From contig CAZFKP010000009.1 in the NCBI GenBank assembly GCA_964518725.1, positions 14,801 through 78,800 of the forward strand: DNA of 64,000 bases. Direction: 5' to 3'. How positions within the stretch are numbered: the stretch's first letter is position 1; the number at the start of each line of letters is the position of its first letter. Shown one piece after another: positions 15,915 through 24,814 of this stretch. The DNA is from JANRKF01 sp964518725 (GTDB lineage: Bacteria; Pseudomonadota; Alphaproteobacteria; Rickettsiales; SXRF01). The notes under the pieces are model-generated. The model was given only the letters and a program-made list of their open reading frames with translations. It was not told the origin of the DNA and did no database searches. A program made the translations under genes and the position numbers.

Positions 15915-16589
15915 CTAACCGGAAACAGCTTCAATCGTCGCTTCGTCTTCCAGGAAATGCTTGTTGCGCGAACTGGTCGACTGATAAATCTGCGATGCGT
16001 AGCGCACGTTCGATAAGGATGGGCTGGCGCTGGTTTCCGCGCGCGCCTTGGGTGCCGGCGGCGGTGATGCAATATTCTGGGTCGCCGCCTGTACGGTCGG
16101 CTGTTTAACAACCTGTTGTTGAATGGATTCACGCACCACACCTTGTGTTTTTTCTTCCGCCAGCAATTTCGCAAATAAATTATTCGCCGCCGGTTCCGGC
16201 AAGGCCGCATTACTCGGCTTGTATTTTACCTGACTCGCCGCCACCAGTGCTTCGTACACGGCAAGAAATTCCACCGCACCAGGAACGTCCTGCGATAAAA
16301 GTTGGGTGGCAAAGATAGCACTGGCACCAAGCGTCGCGCTGCTGGTGCTCAGGGACGATGGAATGAGTGTCGCAAGCGGCGGAGCAATCGGTGTAAAAGA
16401 AGTGGACGGAGCAGGCGGCGACGCATAGACGCCATTACCTTTGCCATCCGGGCCAATCGAGGGAACCGAAACCGATGGCGCCACACTATCCGGCAGCACG
16501 CGCAACGCCGAAGTCCCCGGCAGCGGCGTCGCTACCAAAGAAACTTGAGTTGGCGGTGGTAGTTGTGTAATAGTTGCGACAGGCATCAT
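15915..16589 (-). CDS. Hypothetical Pro/Ser/Ala-rich protein
   Basis: A 224-aa protein I do not recognise. The first 90 residues are low-complexity, rich in Pro, Ser, Thr and Ala (for example PPPTQVSLVATPLPGTS). The middle (about 90-150) looks folded and helical (FATQLLSQDVPGAVEFLAVYEALVAA), and a final third is again disordered. There is no signal peptide or membrane segment. It lies convergent to the oxygenase gene and divergent from sco. Its amino acid use resembles flagellar hook-length or filament-associated proteins of some alphaproteobacteria, but no homology can be claimed. Confidence 0.6.
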   Translation of the reverse strand: MMPVATITQLPPPTQVSLVATPLPGTSALRVLPDSVAPSVSVPSIGPDGKGNGVYASPPAPSTSFTPIAPPLATLIPSSLSTSSATLGASAIFATQLLSQDVPGAVEFLAVYEALVAASQVKYKPSNAALPEPAANNLFAKLLAEEKTQGVVRESIQQQVVKQPTVQAATQNIASPPPAPKARAETSASPSLSNVRYASQIYQSTSSRNKHFLEDEATIEAVSG

Positions 16590-16682
16590 GCCCTAGGCGC
16601 GCCCCCCAGCGCTTTTGCTAAATGCTAAGAGTAGTATACCATACCATGACCACTACTAGCAACACACACTAAGGCTCTGATA

Positions 16683-17264
16683 ATGAACAAATTTCTATCT
16701 GTTACCCTTCTCCTGATGCTGGTTATTACCGGGATTTCCCTGCTTGCGACCCGCGAAAGCACTCCTTCACTGCCAGCAGATTCGGCGAGCGGGAAAGCGT
16801 CGATTGGCGGCGCATTCACTCTCATCGACCGAAATGGGAACAGCATCAGCGATTCAGAATTCCGTGGCAAAATCATGATGGTATTTTTCGGCTTTACCCA
16901 CTGCCCGGACGTTTGCCCGCTTACCCTCGCCACCTACACCAGCACGCTCGAACTGCTGGGCGACAAGGCCTCACTGGTGGCACCGGTTTTCATCACGATT
17001 GACCCAGCGCGTGATACGCCGGAACGCCTTAAGGAATTCCTTGCCAACTTTGACCCTCGTATTATCGGCCTGACCGGAACCGAAGCGCAAATCAAGGATG
17101 TGGCAGCGCTCTACAAAACCTATTATTCCGAAGAGCAAGGCGGCATGATGAATCACTCGGCGCTGATTTATATCATGGGTAAAGACGGTGCCTACATTGA
17201 GCATTTCCCGCACACAATCGCGCCAGAGAAACTTACCAAGGCGTTGCTGGAGGTAGTGCCCTAA
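16683..17264 (+). CDS. SCO1/SenC family copper chaperone
   Basis: Membrane-anchored thioredoxin-fold protein that delivers copper to, or reduces, the CuA centre of cytochrome c oxidase. The 193-aa product has an N-terminal membrane anchor (FLSVTLLLMLVITGISLL), then FFGFTHCPDVCPLTLATY with the Cys-X3-Cys copper pair, VFITIDPARDTPERL, and the conserved His in MMNHSALIYIMGKDG. All SCO metal ligands are present. The ATG at 16683 follows AAGG. Its stop overlaps the gmk start by one base (TAATG), so the two are coupled although functionally unrelated. No cytochrome oxidase genes are in the window. Confidence 0.95.
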   Translation: MNKFLSVTLLLMLVITGISLLATRESTPSLPADSASGKASIGGAFTLIDRNGNSISDSEFRGKIMMVFFGFTHCPDVCPLTLATYTSTLELLGDKASLVAPVFITIDPARDTPERLKEFLANFDPRIIGLTGTEAQIKDVAALYKTYYSEEQGGMMNHSALIYIMGKDGAYIEHFPHTIAPEKLTKALLEVVP

Positions 17265-17917
17265 TGTCATTACAAACCTCCGTCGAACTGAATCGCCGCG
17301 GCCTGATGTTCATCCTCTCCTCGCCGTCGGGAGCCGGGAAAACCTCGCTTTCACGCGCGCTCATGGATACATACAAAGACGCACCACCACACGAATCCAT
17401 CCATATGTCGGTATCGGTGACCACACGCAAACCACGGCCCGGCGAAATGCACGGGCGGGATTATTTTTTCGTGAGCCACGAGGATTTCCTGAATATGGCA
17501 AGCGGCGGCGAACTGCTCGAACATGCCAAAGTATTTGATTATCACTATGGCACCCCGGCAAGCTTCGTACGCAACCACATTGAAAACGGCACCGACGTGC
17601 TGTTCGACATTGACTGGCAGGGCACGCGGCAACTGGCGGAGAAGGCACGCAGCGAAGTGGTGAGCGTATTCATCCTGCCGCCATCGATGAAGGAGCTGGA
17701 GCGCCGCTTGCGCGCCCGCGCGCAGGACAGCGACTCAGTGGTGGCAAGCCGGATGGGCAAAGCCGCCGCCGAGATCAGCCATTGGAGTGAATATGATTAT
17801 GTGCTGGTCAACCACGATTTCGACCAGACGCTTGCCAAGATCAACGATATTCTAAAAGCCGAACGATTGAAACGTAGCCGCCAACTAGGGCTTGCCGACT
17901 TTATCGCGCAGCTCTAA
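17264..17917 (+). CDS. gmk: Guanylate kinase
   Basis: Phosphorylates GMP to GDP with ATP. The 217-aa protein shows the P-loop SSPSGAGKTSLSRAL at about residues 19-33, the GMP-binding VSVTTRKPRPGEMHGRDYFFV and DVLFDIDWQGTRQL. It has the normal family length with a short N-terminal extension before RGLMFILSS. It begins within the sco stop codon. The last 33 bases overlap the convergent rsmA gene. In many proteobacteria gmk lies near rpoZ or rsmA, so this is ordinary. Confidence 0.98.
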   Translation: MSLQTSVELNRRGLMFILSSPSGAGKTSLSRALMDTYKDAPPHESIHMSVSVTTRKPRPGEMHGRDYFFVSHEDFLNMASGGELLEHAKVFDYHYGTPASFVRNHIENGTDVLFDIDWQGTRQLAEKARSEVVSVFILPPSMKELERRLRARAQDSDSVVASRMGKAAAEISHWSEYDYVLVNHDFDQTLAKINDILKAERLKRSRQLGLADFIAQL

Positions 17918-18745
17918 CGCCTGCGCCATCCGACCGAATCCGGCCACATCCACCTGCTCGGCACGCAACGTCGGGTCGATCCCGGATGCCACAAACATTC
18001 CATCCAGATCGTCCGTGAGCCCCTTGAGCGCCGAACGCAGCATCTTCCGTCGCTGGTTGAACGCCTTGGCGAGCAGCTTTTCAAGCGTTTCTTTTTTTAC
18101 CGCAAAAAGCGGTGCCTGACGCGGCGTCAGTGTCACCACCGCCGACGACACTTTCGGTGGCGGCGAAAAAGCGCCGGGAGGAAGCTCCATGTCATAACGA
18201 ATCTCACACAGCCATTGGGCGAATACGCTCAGGCGCCCATATTCCTTGCTGCCATGCGCCGCCGTGATGCGCTCGGCCACCTCTTTCTGGAACATGAGCG
18301 TCATCGAAGCGTAGGCACCCGGATCAACAGCGATATCTTCCAGCCAGCCGATCAATAATTCAGTGCCAACATTGTACGGCAGGTTGGCAACGATTTTTCG
18401 CGGCGCGGGATAGTTCAGTAAATCATGCTTCAGCGCGTCGTCGCGGGCGATGAGGAGCCTATCACCGACCAGAAATTCTAACTGGCGAAGAATGGGCAAG
18501 CAGCGCTCATCTTTTTCAACCACCACCACTTGCCGCGCATCCGACTCCAGCAACGCACGGGTGAGTCCGCCAGGTCCCGGGCCAACCTCAATGACCGTAT
18601 GACCGTCCAACGCGCCGGCATACGAAGTAATCCGGCGAACGATGTTGCCATCCAGCAGGAAATGCTGGCCGAGAGCCTTGCGCGTTGACAAGCCAAAGGC
18701 ATCAATCGTGGCTTTTAAGGTTGGAAGTTCCGAGAGCACACTCAT
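17885..18745 (-). CDS. rsmA: 16S rRNA (adenine1518-N6/adenine1519-N6)-dimethyltransferase
   Basis: Dimethylates two adjacent adenosines near the 3' end of 16S rRNA during 30S maturation (KsgA). The 286-aa protein has KALGQHFLLDGNIVRRI near the start, the SAM motif VIEVGPGPGGLTRALLE, VVEKDERCLPIL and the catalytic NLPYNVGTELL box. The C-terminal domain (RRKMLRSALKGL) is typical. Its start overlaps the patatin stop by four bases, so it is the third gene of a leftward bdhA-patatin-rsmA series. Its 3' end overlaps gmk by 33 bases on the opposite strand. Confidence 0.98.
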   Translation of the reverse strand: MSVLSELPTLKATIDAFGLSTRKALGQHFLLDGNIVRRITSYAGALDGHTVIEVGPGPGGLTRALLESDARQVVVVEKDERCLPILRQLEFLVGDRLLIARDDALKHDLLNYPAPRKIVANLPYNVGTELLIGWLEDIAVDPGAYASMTLMFQKEVAERITAAHGSKEYGRLSVFAQWLCEIRYDMELPPGAFSPPPKVSSAVVTLTPRQAPLFAVKKETLEKLLAKAFNQRRKMLRSALKGLTDDLDGMFVASGIDPTLRAEQVDVAGFGRMAQALELRDKVGKP

Positions 18746-19830
18746 TTCTTTTTCTGCGGTTTTTCTTCGGCTGCCGGGAAGCTTGATCCTCGCATGCCCG
18801 GACCACAGAGAAATTTCTTGCGAATATCGAGCGTCGATTCCTTGCCGAGGTGTTTTTTATTTTCTTTAAGCCACTGTTCAGCCGAGTGGCGACCAATGTC
18901 CCGCAACCGCTCGAAAAACGCCCAATCTGTATTCATCTTGCTGGAAGCATTCAAATCCTGCATTTCATCGTGGGCATAGACCAGATGCATCCGCATGTCC
19001 TTGTAACGCTCCTTCCTTACCTTCTCGTCCTTAATCAGGCGGGAGACGAAATCGATGGCGCGCATTTCGGCAATCAGGCTTGAATTAAACGTTATCTCAT
19101 TCAGTCGGTTAATAATTTCCGGCGCCGTGCGTGGCAGTTCCGGATTATGAATCGGGTTAATTTGCACCAGGATCACATCCTCCGAATCGCTGTGGTAAAT
19201 CAACGGCCAGATAGCGGGATTGCCCATATAGCCGCCATCCCAGTAATACTCACCGTCAACCTCGACCGCCTGGAAAATGAACGGGATGCACGACGAGGCA
19301 AGCAACACCGACGCAGTAACCTCCTTACTGTCAAACACACGCGCCTGACCGCTGGCCACATGGGTGGCGGTGACAAACAGCTTGATGTGTGAATTCTTTT
19401 TGAACAGCTCAATATCCAGCAATTCGTTGAGAACGTCGGCCAGCGGGTTGATGTTGAGCGGGTTCAGTTCGTAGGGTGACAGCACCCGGCTCATCATGTC
19501 AAACCAGTGGTATGCCACCGAAGAATCCATGTTCCAGCCAGTCAGCATACGCTCCAGCGGCGATTTGTTCAGGGGCGAAAAAGCCGAGATATCGCTCACT
19601 TTTTTCCAGAATGTGTGCAGCAAATCCTTCGCGCCGTCGCGGCCACCCTTGGCATACCCATTCACCAGCACGGCAGCATTCATGGCGCCAGCGCTCGTAC
19701 CGCTGATGGCCGCGACTTCAACATCCTCTTCTTCGAGAAAACGGTCGAGCACGCCCCAGCTATAGGCACCGTGCGCGCCGCCACCCTGTAGGGCGAAGTT
19801 GATGGAGTAGCTTGCGGTTTTTCCAGCCAT
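18742..19830 (-). CDS. Patatin-like phospholipase
   Basis: Serine lipid acyl hydrolase of the patatin family, 362 aa. The oxyanion loop is FALQGGGAHGAYSWGVLDRF, the nucleophile is Ser46 in GTSAG, and the catalytic Asp198 lies in YYWDGGYMGNP. There is no signal peptide, so it is cytoplasmic or surface-associated, or exported another way. It follows bdhA with no gap (start at 19830, bdhA stop at 19831) and overlaps rsmA by four bases. A bdhA-patatin pair is described in Legionella (bdhA-patD), which suggests a shared role in lipid or polyhydroxybutyrate turnover. The substrate is not determined by the sequence. Confidence 0.93.
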   Translation of the reverse strand: MAGKTASYSINFALQGGGAHGAYSWGVLDRFLEEEDVEVAAISGTSAGAMNAAVLVNGYAKGGRDGAKDLLHTFWKKVSDISAFSPLNKSPLERMLTGWNMDSSVAYHWFDMMSRVLSPYELNPLNINPLADVLNELLDIELFKKNSHIKLFVTATHVASGQARVFDSKEVTASVLLASSCIPFIFQAVEVDGEYYWDGGYMGNPAIWPLIYHSDSEDVILVQINPIHNPELPRTAPEIINRLNEITFNSSLIAEMRAIDFVSRLIKDEKVRKERYKDMRMHLVYAHDEMQDLNASSKMNTDWAFFERLRDIGRHSAEQWLKENKKHLGKESTLDIRKKFLCGPGMRGSSFPAAEEKPQKKK

Positions 19831-20613
19831 CTACTGTGCTGTCCAGCCACCATCCATGGTGATGATTTCGCCGGTCATGGCAGCACCGTGGTCGCCGCAA
19901 AGGAACACGATCATCGCCCCGATATTTTCAGCATGGATGAACTTTTTGTTGGGCTGTTTTTCGCCGAGCAGGCGATCACTCGCCTCCTGCTCGCTGACAC
20001 CTTCAGCCTTGGCCTTGTCGACGATCTGTTTCTGCACCAGCGGCGTATGCACCCAGCCGGGACAAATCGCGTTGCAGGTGATGTTTGCTTCCGCATTTTC
20101 AAGCGCAATTACTTTGGTCAGGCCGACGATGCCGTGTTTGGCAGCAACGTACGCCGCCTTGTTTTTGCTTGCCACCAGACCGTGCACCGAAGCGATGTTG
20201 ATAATGCGGCCGAACTTGTTTTTTTGCATGGAAGGCAAAGCCGCTTTCACCGCGTGGAATGCCGACGAAAGATTGATGGCAATAATGGCATCCCATTTAT
20301 CGTCAGGGAACTCCGTGACGGAAGCCGTGTGCTGGATGCCGGCATTGTTGACCAGTATATCAACGCTGCCGAACGTTTTCTCGCACTGCGCCACCATACC
20401 GGCGATCTGGTCGGGCTTGCTCATATCGGCCGGGGAATAATCTACCCTGACGCCGAATTGTCGTTTGATGTCGGCAATTTCGGCATCAATCGCCGCCCTG
20501 TCGCCAAAACCGTTCAGCATGATATTGCATCCTGCTTTTGCAAACGCATAGGCAATCGCCATGCCGATACCGCTGGTCGAACCGGTAATAATCGCATTCT
20601 TCTTGGTCAGCAT
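19831..20613 (-). CDS. bdhA: 3-hydroxybutyrate dehydrogenase
   Basis: Short-chain dehydrogenase oxidising (R)-3-hydroxybutyrate to acetoacetate with NAD+. The 260-aa protein has the cofactor loop ITGSTSGIGMAIA, NNAG (VDILVNNAGIQHTA), catalytic Ser in NIASVHGLVAS and Tyr-X3-Lys in AAYVAAKHG. AICPGWVHTPLVQKQI and the GEKQPNKKFI segment are typical of bacterial BdhA. I chose the ATG at 20613, which follows a strong AGGAGG; the in-frame start at 20634 would add seven residues. It is the first gene of a bdhA-patatin-rsmA series and lies just downstream of a two-component system, whose genes run the same way. Confidence 0.93.
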   Translation of the reverse strand: MLTKKNAIITGSTSGIGMAIAYAFAKAGCNIMLNGFGDRAAIDAEIADIKRQFGVRVDYSPADMSKPDQIAGMVAQCEKTFGSVDILVNNAGIQHTASVTEFPDDKWDAIIAINLSSAFHAVKAALPSMQKNKFGRIINIASVHGLVASKNKAAYVAAKHGIVGLTKVIALENAEANITCNAICPGWVHTPLVQKQIVDKAKAEGVSEQEASDRLLGEKQPNKKFIHAENIGAMIVFLCGDHGAAMTGEIITMDGGWTAQ

Positions 20614-20636
20614 CGTTGTTCCTCCTGTTGCCACTG

Positions 20637-22037
20637 TTATAGCGTAACGTTTGGAAACCGCAACGTTACCGTAAGGCCGGGATGATTATCGGATAGTGCG
20701 ATATCCGCCCTGTGGATGCGGGCGATGGCGGCGACGAGGCTCAGCCCCAACCCGTTGCCCTTGGCGCTGCGGCTTTCCTCAATGCGGAAAAATTTTTCAA
20801 ACACCTTGTCGTGGTACATTTCGGGAATACCGGGGCCGCTGTCGGCAATACTTACCTCCACGACAGAGCCGCGCATTTCGGTTGCCACATGGATGCGCCC
20901 CTGTTCGGGAGTGAATTTAATGGCATTGTCGATCAGGTTCGCGAAAGCCTGCGTAAGCAGGTGGCGCTCGCCGCGCACCACCAGCTTCTCATCAATCAAC
21001 GTCGTCAAGGAAATATGCTTCTCACTGGCAATCGGCTCATAGAATTCCACCAGGTCGCCCAGCACGTCGCGTAAATTCACCTCGGCAAATTGTTGTAGTT
21101 CCGTGCTGGCTTCCAGCTCGGAAATTTTCAGGATGGAATTGAACGTAGCCACCAGACCTTCCATGTCCTGAATGTTTTTCTCAAGCAGCTCACGCGCCGG
21201 GTTATCCGGCTCAATGCGGCGTAGCCCGGCGTCCAGCCGCGTGATGATGCGCGAAAGCGGTGAGCGCAAATCGTGGGCGATGTTGTTGGCAAACAGGCTG
21301 ATTGATTGCAACAGTATCTCGATTTTATCAAGCATCCTATTCAGGTTGGAAGACAGCTCGTCAAACTCATCACCACCCGTCGTGTAGGGAATACGCGTGG
21401 AAAGATTGCCGGTCATGATGGTATGGGCGGAGCGATTGATGACGTTGATGCGGCGCATGACGCTTCCGGTCATGATGAAGGCGCCAAGAAACGCCATCAG
21501 CAGCGTGATGACAAGGCTCGCAAGAAATGTCTGGGCAATAGTTTGCTCGATGCGGTCAAGCTCCTGCGTCGTGCGCCCAACCAGCAGGTAGCGCCATTTT
21601 GAAAGCGGAATGACGAGCGCCTTCACCTCGATGTTGTTCGGCTGGTTACGCATGCTTTCAATGTGGAAAATAATCCATTCGCCGGTTTTATTGAAACGCG
21701 CCTGCACCACGGCATCTACCGGCCAAGTATTCAGGTTGCCGCCGAGTTTTTCAAACTCCTTATTGACCAGCAGGTAGATTTCCTTGCCCTCATCATCCTC
21801 AGCGATGAGCTGGCGGATGCGCTCTTCCACGCCCGACGACCCATCATCGCGGTAAGCGTTCAGCAGGTAGGAATATTGCATTTTGATCGATTCATTCACC
21901 TGATCCTGCATGTAGGTGCGGGCGAATGTATAAATAAACCCGAAGAGTAAAATCACCGACAGGCTGAACAGCCCGACATAGACAAGGCCAAAGCGAAACG
22001 TAAAGGTGTGAAACGTACGTGAGAGGCGGGAGTTCAT
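20637..22037 (-). CDS. Two-component sensor histidine kinase
   Basis: Inner-membrane kinase, 466 aa. A first membrane segment (about residues 15-40), a periplasmic sensor of about 125 residues, a second segment (about 168-195) and a HAMP linker (to about 245) precede the HisKA domain with phospho-acceptor His255 in NNIAHDLRSPLSRI. The ATP domain has the N box NLIDNAIKFT and the glycine boxes IADSGPGIP and GNGLGLSLV. It lies 18 bases after its partner response regulator. The sensor region has no recognisable ligand fold. Similar kinases respond to metals, envelope stress or carboxylates, so the signal is unknown. Confidence 0.95.
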   Translation of the reverse strand: MNSRLSRTFHTFTFRFGLVYVGLFSLSVILLFGFIYTFARTYMQDQVNESIKMQYSYLLNAYRDDGSSGVEERIRQLIAEDDEGKEIYLLVNKEFEKLGGNLNTWPVDAVVQARFNKTGEWIIFHIESMRNQPNNIEVKALVIPLSKWRYLLVGRTTQELDRIEQTIAQTFLASLVITLLMAFLGAFIMTGSVMRRINVINRSAHTIMTGNLSTRIPYTTGGDEFDELSSNLNRMLDKIEILLQSISLFANNIAHDLRSPLSRIITRLDAGLRRIEPDNPARELLEKNIQDMEGLVATFNSILKISELEASTELQQFAEVNLRDVLGDLVEFYEPIASEKHISLTTLIDEKLVVRGERHLLTQAFANLIDNAIKFTPEQGRIHVATEMRGSVVEVSIADSGPGIPEMYHDKVFEKFFRIEESRSAKGNGLGLSLVAAIARIHRADIALSDNHPGLTVTLRFPNVTL

Positions 22038-22055
22038 GAGGGATCCCCGCTCCGC

Positions 22056-22727
22056 CTAGGCCGAAAGCTTGTAGCCCGCGCCACGCAGCGTCTGGATCAG
22101 GCTCTTATCGAATCCTTTGTCGATTTTCTGGCGCAGGCGGCTGATGTGCACGTCGATGACGTTAGTCTGTGGATCAAAATTATAATCCCACACATGCTCA
22201 AGCAGCATCGTGCGTGTCACCACCTGCCCGGAGTTCCGTAACAAATATTCGAGCAACGAAAATTCGCGCGCTTGTAAATCAATATCCTTGCCACCACGCG
22301 TGACAGTGCGGGTAAGCAAATCCATTTCCAGGTCACCGCAGGTGAGCCTGGTCTGGGTTTTCTCGCCGCTTTTGCGCCGCGTAATGGTTTCCAGCCGCGC
22401 CAACAGCTCTGTGAACGAATACGGCTTGGCGAGATAATCATCGGCACCAGCCTTCAGGCCTTTGACTTTCTCATCCACCTTATCGAGCGCCGTCAACAGA
22501 ATGATCGGCGTTTCATTACCCGACGCCCGCAATGTCTGCACGATGGTAAGCCCATCCACTTCCGGAATCATGCGGTCTACGATCATCGCATCGTATTTCT
22601 CCGTGGTCGCCATGAATAAGCCGTCCTTGCCCTGTTCGGCATGGTCGAGGACATGCCCCTGCTCACGCAGACCCTTCAGCAAATATTTCGCCGCCTCGGC
22701 ATCATCTTCAATCAGAAGTATTTTCAT
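22056..22727 (-). CDS. OmpR/PhoB-family response regulator
   Basis: DNA-binding response regulator, 223 aa. The receiver domain has the acidic pair in LIEDDAE, phospho-acceptor Asp51 in MIVDRMIPEVDG and the conserved Lys in DDYLAKPYSF. The winged helix C-terminal domain shows LQAREFSLLEYLLRNSGQVV and NVIDVHISRLRQKID. It is the first gene of the pair with the histidine kinase and so is probably its cognate partner. It is closer in sequence to the QseB/CzcR/TctD type than to PhoB itself. The bdhA-patatin genes immediately downstream are possible targets, but no binding site was identified. Confidence 0.95.
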   Translation of the reverse strand: MKILLIEDDAEAAKYLLKGLREQGHVLDHAEQGKDGLFMATTEKYDAMIVDRMIPEVDGLTIVQTLRASGNETPIILLTALDKVDEKVKGLKAGADDYLAKPYSFTELLARLETITRRKSGEKTQTRLTCGDLEMDLLTRTVTRGGKDIDLQAREFSLLEYLLRNSGQVVTRTMLLEHVWDYNFDPQTNVIDVHISRLRQKIDKGFDKSLIQTLRGAGYKLSA

Positions 22728-22768
22728 GGGCGGAGTCTAGCACCACCGTGCCGGAGCGTCAAATTGCC

Positions 22769-23605
22769 TTATCGCCCACGCCCCTGACCGCTGGTACGCA
22801 AGGTAAACTCAACAAATTGCCCGACCAAGTTCATCCCCTTGGCGGCCATTTTTTGGAGCATTTCCTTGGCGCTCTCATAAATGGCAAGCTGGCTGGTGGC
22901 GTAGTTGTGGTGCGACAGATCAATGGTTTTCAACTCCCGATCCTTACGCTGCTGCTCGCCTTGCAGCCGGGCGATTAAGCCATTCAGCGCCGACACTCCC
23001 TTGCCCTTGACTTTCGGCAGCGCGGCCATGATCTCCTGCCGGATGTTTGGGTCTTCAAGATGCATGGCAAGCGCGGCAATCTGCTCCTGCGACAACGAGC
23101 CGCGCAAGGCGGTGATGATCTGGTTGATGAGGGTCACATCTTCGTTGATTGCTTCGCTGCGCCCATAATAATCATTGTCAGCGGTTTCTTTAAGTAAGGC
23201 AGAAAACAACACGCCATATTGTTTATATAATTCACCCAGGCGCTCCTTGACGTCGCGTGGCATGCGGCGAACGCTCACCAACCCCGGAGCGCTGGCAACC
23301 AGCGCCGTCGATGGCGAAAGGGTGCTGCCATCATGGGTGATGGAGGCCAGCGGCATGCCCGCGAGGTAGTGCAGGCAGCGCACATCGTAAGAAAGCTGTT
23401 CGATGGCGAGGCGTTTTTCCATGGCCGTCGTTTTCTGCAGCGTTGTGTGGGCGCGGATGGCATCATGGAAATAATCGATGCGCGGGCGCATGTCGCCCTT
23501 GCCCACCAGCAAGGCATACTCCTGCTCGATGCTGCTGATTTCTTCCCAGTACCGCAGCAGGATGTTAACGAGTGCCTGCTGGTCGTGTTGTTTGAATGTG
23601 GCCAT
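22769..23605 (-). CDS. Hypothetical helical protein
   Basis: A 278-aa cytoplasmic protein I do not recognise. It is almost entirely helical, with charged stretches such as KRLAIEQLSYDVRCLHYLAG in the first third, and EMLQKMAAKGMNLVGQFVEF near the basic C-terminus (TSGQGRGR). It has no signal peptide or membrane segment. It lies upstream of the response regulator on the same strand (41-base gap) and is divergent from hemW with a 72-base intergenic region. It could belong to the two-component transcript. No family motif can be named. Confidence 0.72.
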   Translation of the reverse strand: MATFKQHDQQALVNILLRYWEEISSIEQEYALLVGKGDMRPRIDYFHDAIRAHTTLQKTTAMEKRLAIEQLSYDVRCLHYLAGMPLASITHDGSTLSPSTALVASAPGLVSVRRMPRDVKERLGELYKQYGVLFSALLKETADNDYYGRSEAINEDVTLINQIITALRGSLSQEQIAALAMHLEDPNIRQEIMAALPKVKGKGVSALNGLIARLQGEQQRKDRELKTIDLSHHNYATSQLAIYESAKEMLQKMAAKGMNLVGQFVEFTLRTSGQGRGR

Positions 23606-23677
23606 GGTTTTGTGGATCGTTGATTGCAGCCAGAATAAACTAATGACGGATAACGTACAACCAACTACTCATACCCC

Positions 23678-24814
23678 ATGACTCTTGATCCGCTGGCCGT
23701 CTATATCCATTGGCCGTTTTGTAAGGCCAAATGCCCCTACTGCGACTTCAACAGCCACGTGCGCGACGCGGTGGACGGTGCGGCGTGGAAGGCGGCACTC
23801 CTGGCCGAGCTTCGCCACATGCGCCAACTGGCCAAGCATCACCGGGTCGTCAGTATTTTTTTCGGCGGCGGCACCCCATCGCTCATGCCACCGGAGATCG
23901 CCGACGCCGCTATCCGCACCGTCCGGGAATTATGGCCGTGCGAGGATAATCTTGAAATCACGCTCGAAACTAATCCGACGTCGGTAGAGGCACACACTTT
24001 CCCGGCCTTCCGAAACGCAGGGGTCAACCGCCTATCGATCGGCGTGCAATCGCTACGCTCCGAGGCGCTTGCCTTCCTCGGCCGCGAGCATTCGGCGGAT
24101 GAAGCCTTGCAGGCACTGGCGCTGGCGCGACAACATTTCGAGCGCTATTCCTTCGACCTCATCTATGCCCGCCCCGGCCAGACGCTGGAAGCATGGCGCG
24201 AGGAACTGGAACAGGCACTGGAACTCACCGGCGGACATATCTCGCTTTACCAACTCACCATCGAAGAAAATACCGCCTTCCACACCGCTTTTCACAAGGG
24301 TGCATTCACCTTGCCGGACGAAGAAACCGCTGCTGCCCTGTATGAACTAACCGGACGCATGACAAAAGCGCATGGCATGCACGCTTACGAAGTTTCCAAC
24401 TACGCCGCACCGGGGCAAGAAAGCCTCCATAACCTTGCTTACTGGCAGGGGCTTGACTATGTCGGTATCGGTCCGGGCGCACATGGGCGCATCACTCGCA
24501 ATGGCACACGCCATGCCACCCTTACCCTCAAAAGCCCGGAGCGCTGGCTGGCTTCGGTACAAGCGCACGGACACGGGCTGGAAGCAACACAGGAAATGAC
24601 CCGTCGCATGGTGGCAGAAGAGCGGTTGATGATGGGGTTACGCATCACCGCCGGGCTCACGCTCGCGGAAGTCGAAGAATTTATTGATCCGAAAAAACAC
24701 GCGCTGGCAGTCACCGAAGGGCTGCTGGAAAATCACCCAACTCACCTGATTCCAACGGCCAAAGGCCGGCTGGTGTTGACCGCGCTTACTGCCCTGGTTC
24801 TAAAAACGTCTTAG
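23678..24814 (+). CDS. hemW: Radical SAM heme chaperone HemW
   Basis: HemW binds and delivers heme, with a radical SAM 4Fe-4S cluster; formerly annotated as oxygen-independent coproporphyrinogen III oxidase. The 378-aa product begins LDPLAVYIHWPFCKAKCPYCDFNSH, with the CX3CX2C cluster motif, followed by FFGGGTPSLM, NPTSVEAHTF, GVNRLSIGVQS and DLIYARPGQTLEAW. It lacks the N-terminal extension of genuine HemN, hence HemW. The C-terminal HemN_C domain holds NLAYWQGLDYVGIGPGAHG. Its last 29 bases overlap the convergent LpoA-like gene. Confidence 0.96.
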   Translation: MTLDPLAVYIHWPFCKAKCPYCDFNSHVRDAVDGAAWKAALLAELRHMRQLAKHHRVVSIFFGGGTPSLMPPEIADAAIRTVRELWPCEDNLEITLETNPTSVEAHTFPAFRNAGVNRLSIGVQSLRSEALAFLGREHSADEALQALALARQHFERYSFDLIYARPGQTLEAWREELEQALELTGGHISLYQLTIEENTAFHTAFHKGAFTLPDEETAAALYELTGRMTKAHGMHAYEVSNYAAPGQESLHNLAYWQGLDYVGIGPGAHGRITRNGTRHATLTLKSPERWLASVQAHGHGLEATQEMTRRMVAEERLMMGLRITAGLTLAEVEEFIDPKKHALAVTEGLLENHPTHLIPTAKGRLVLTALTALVLKTS

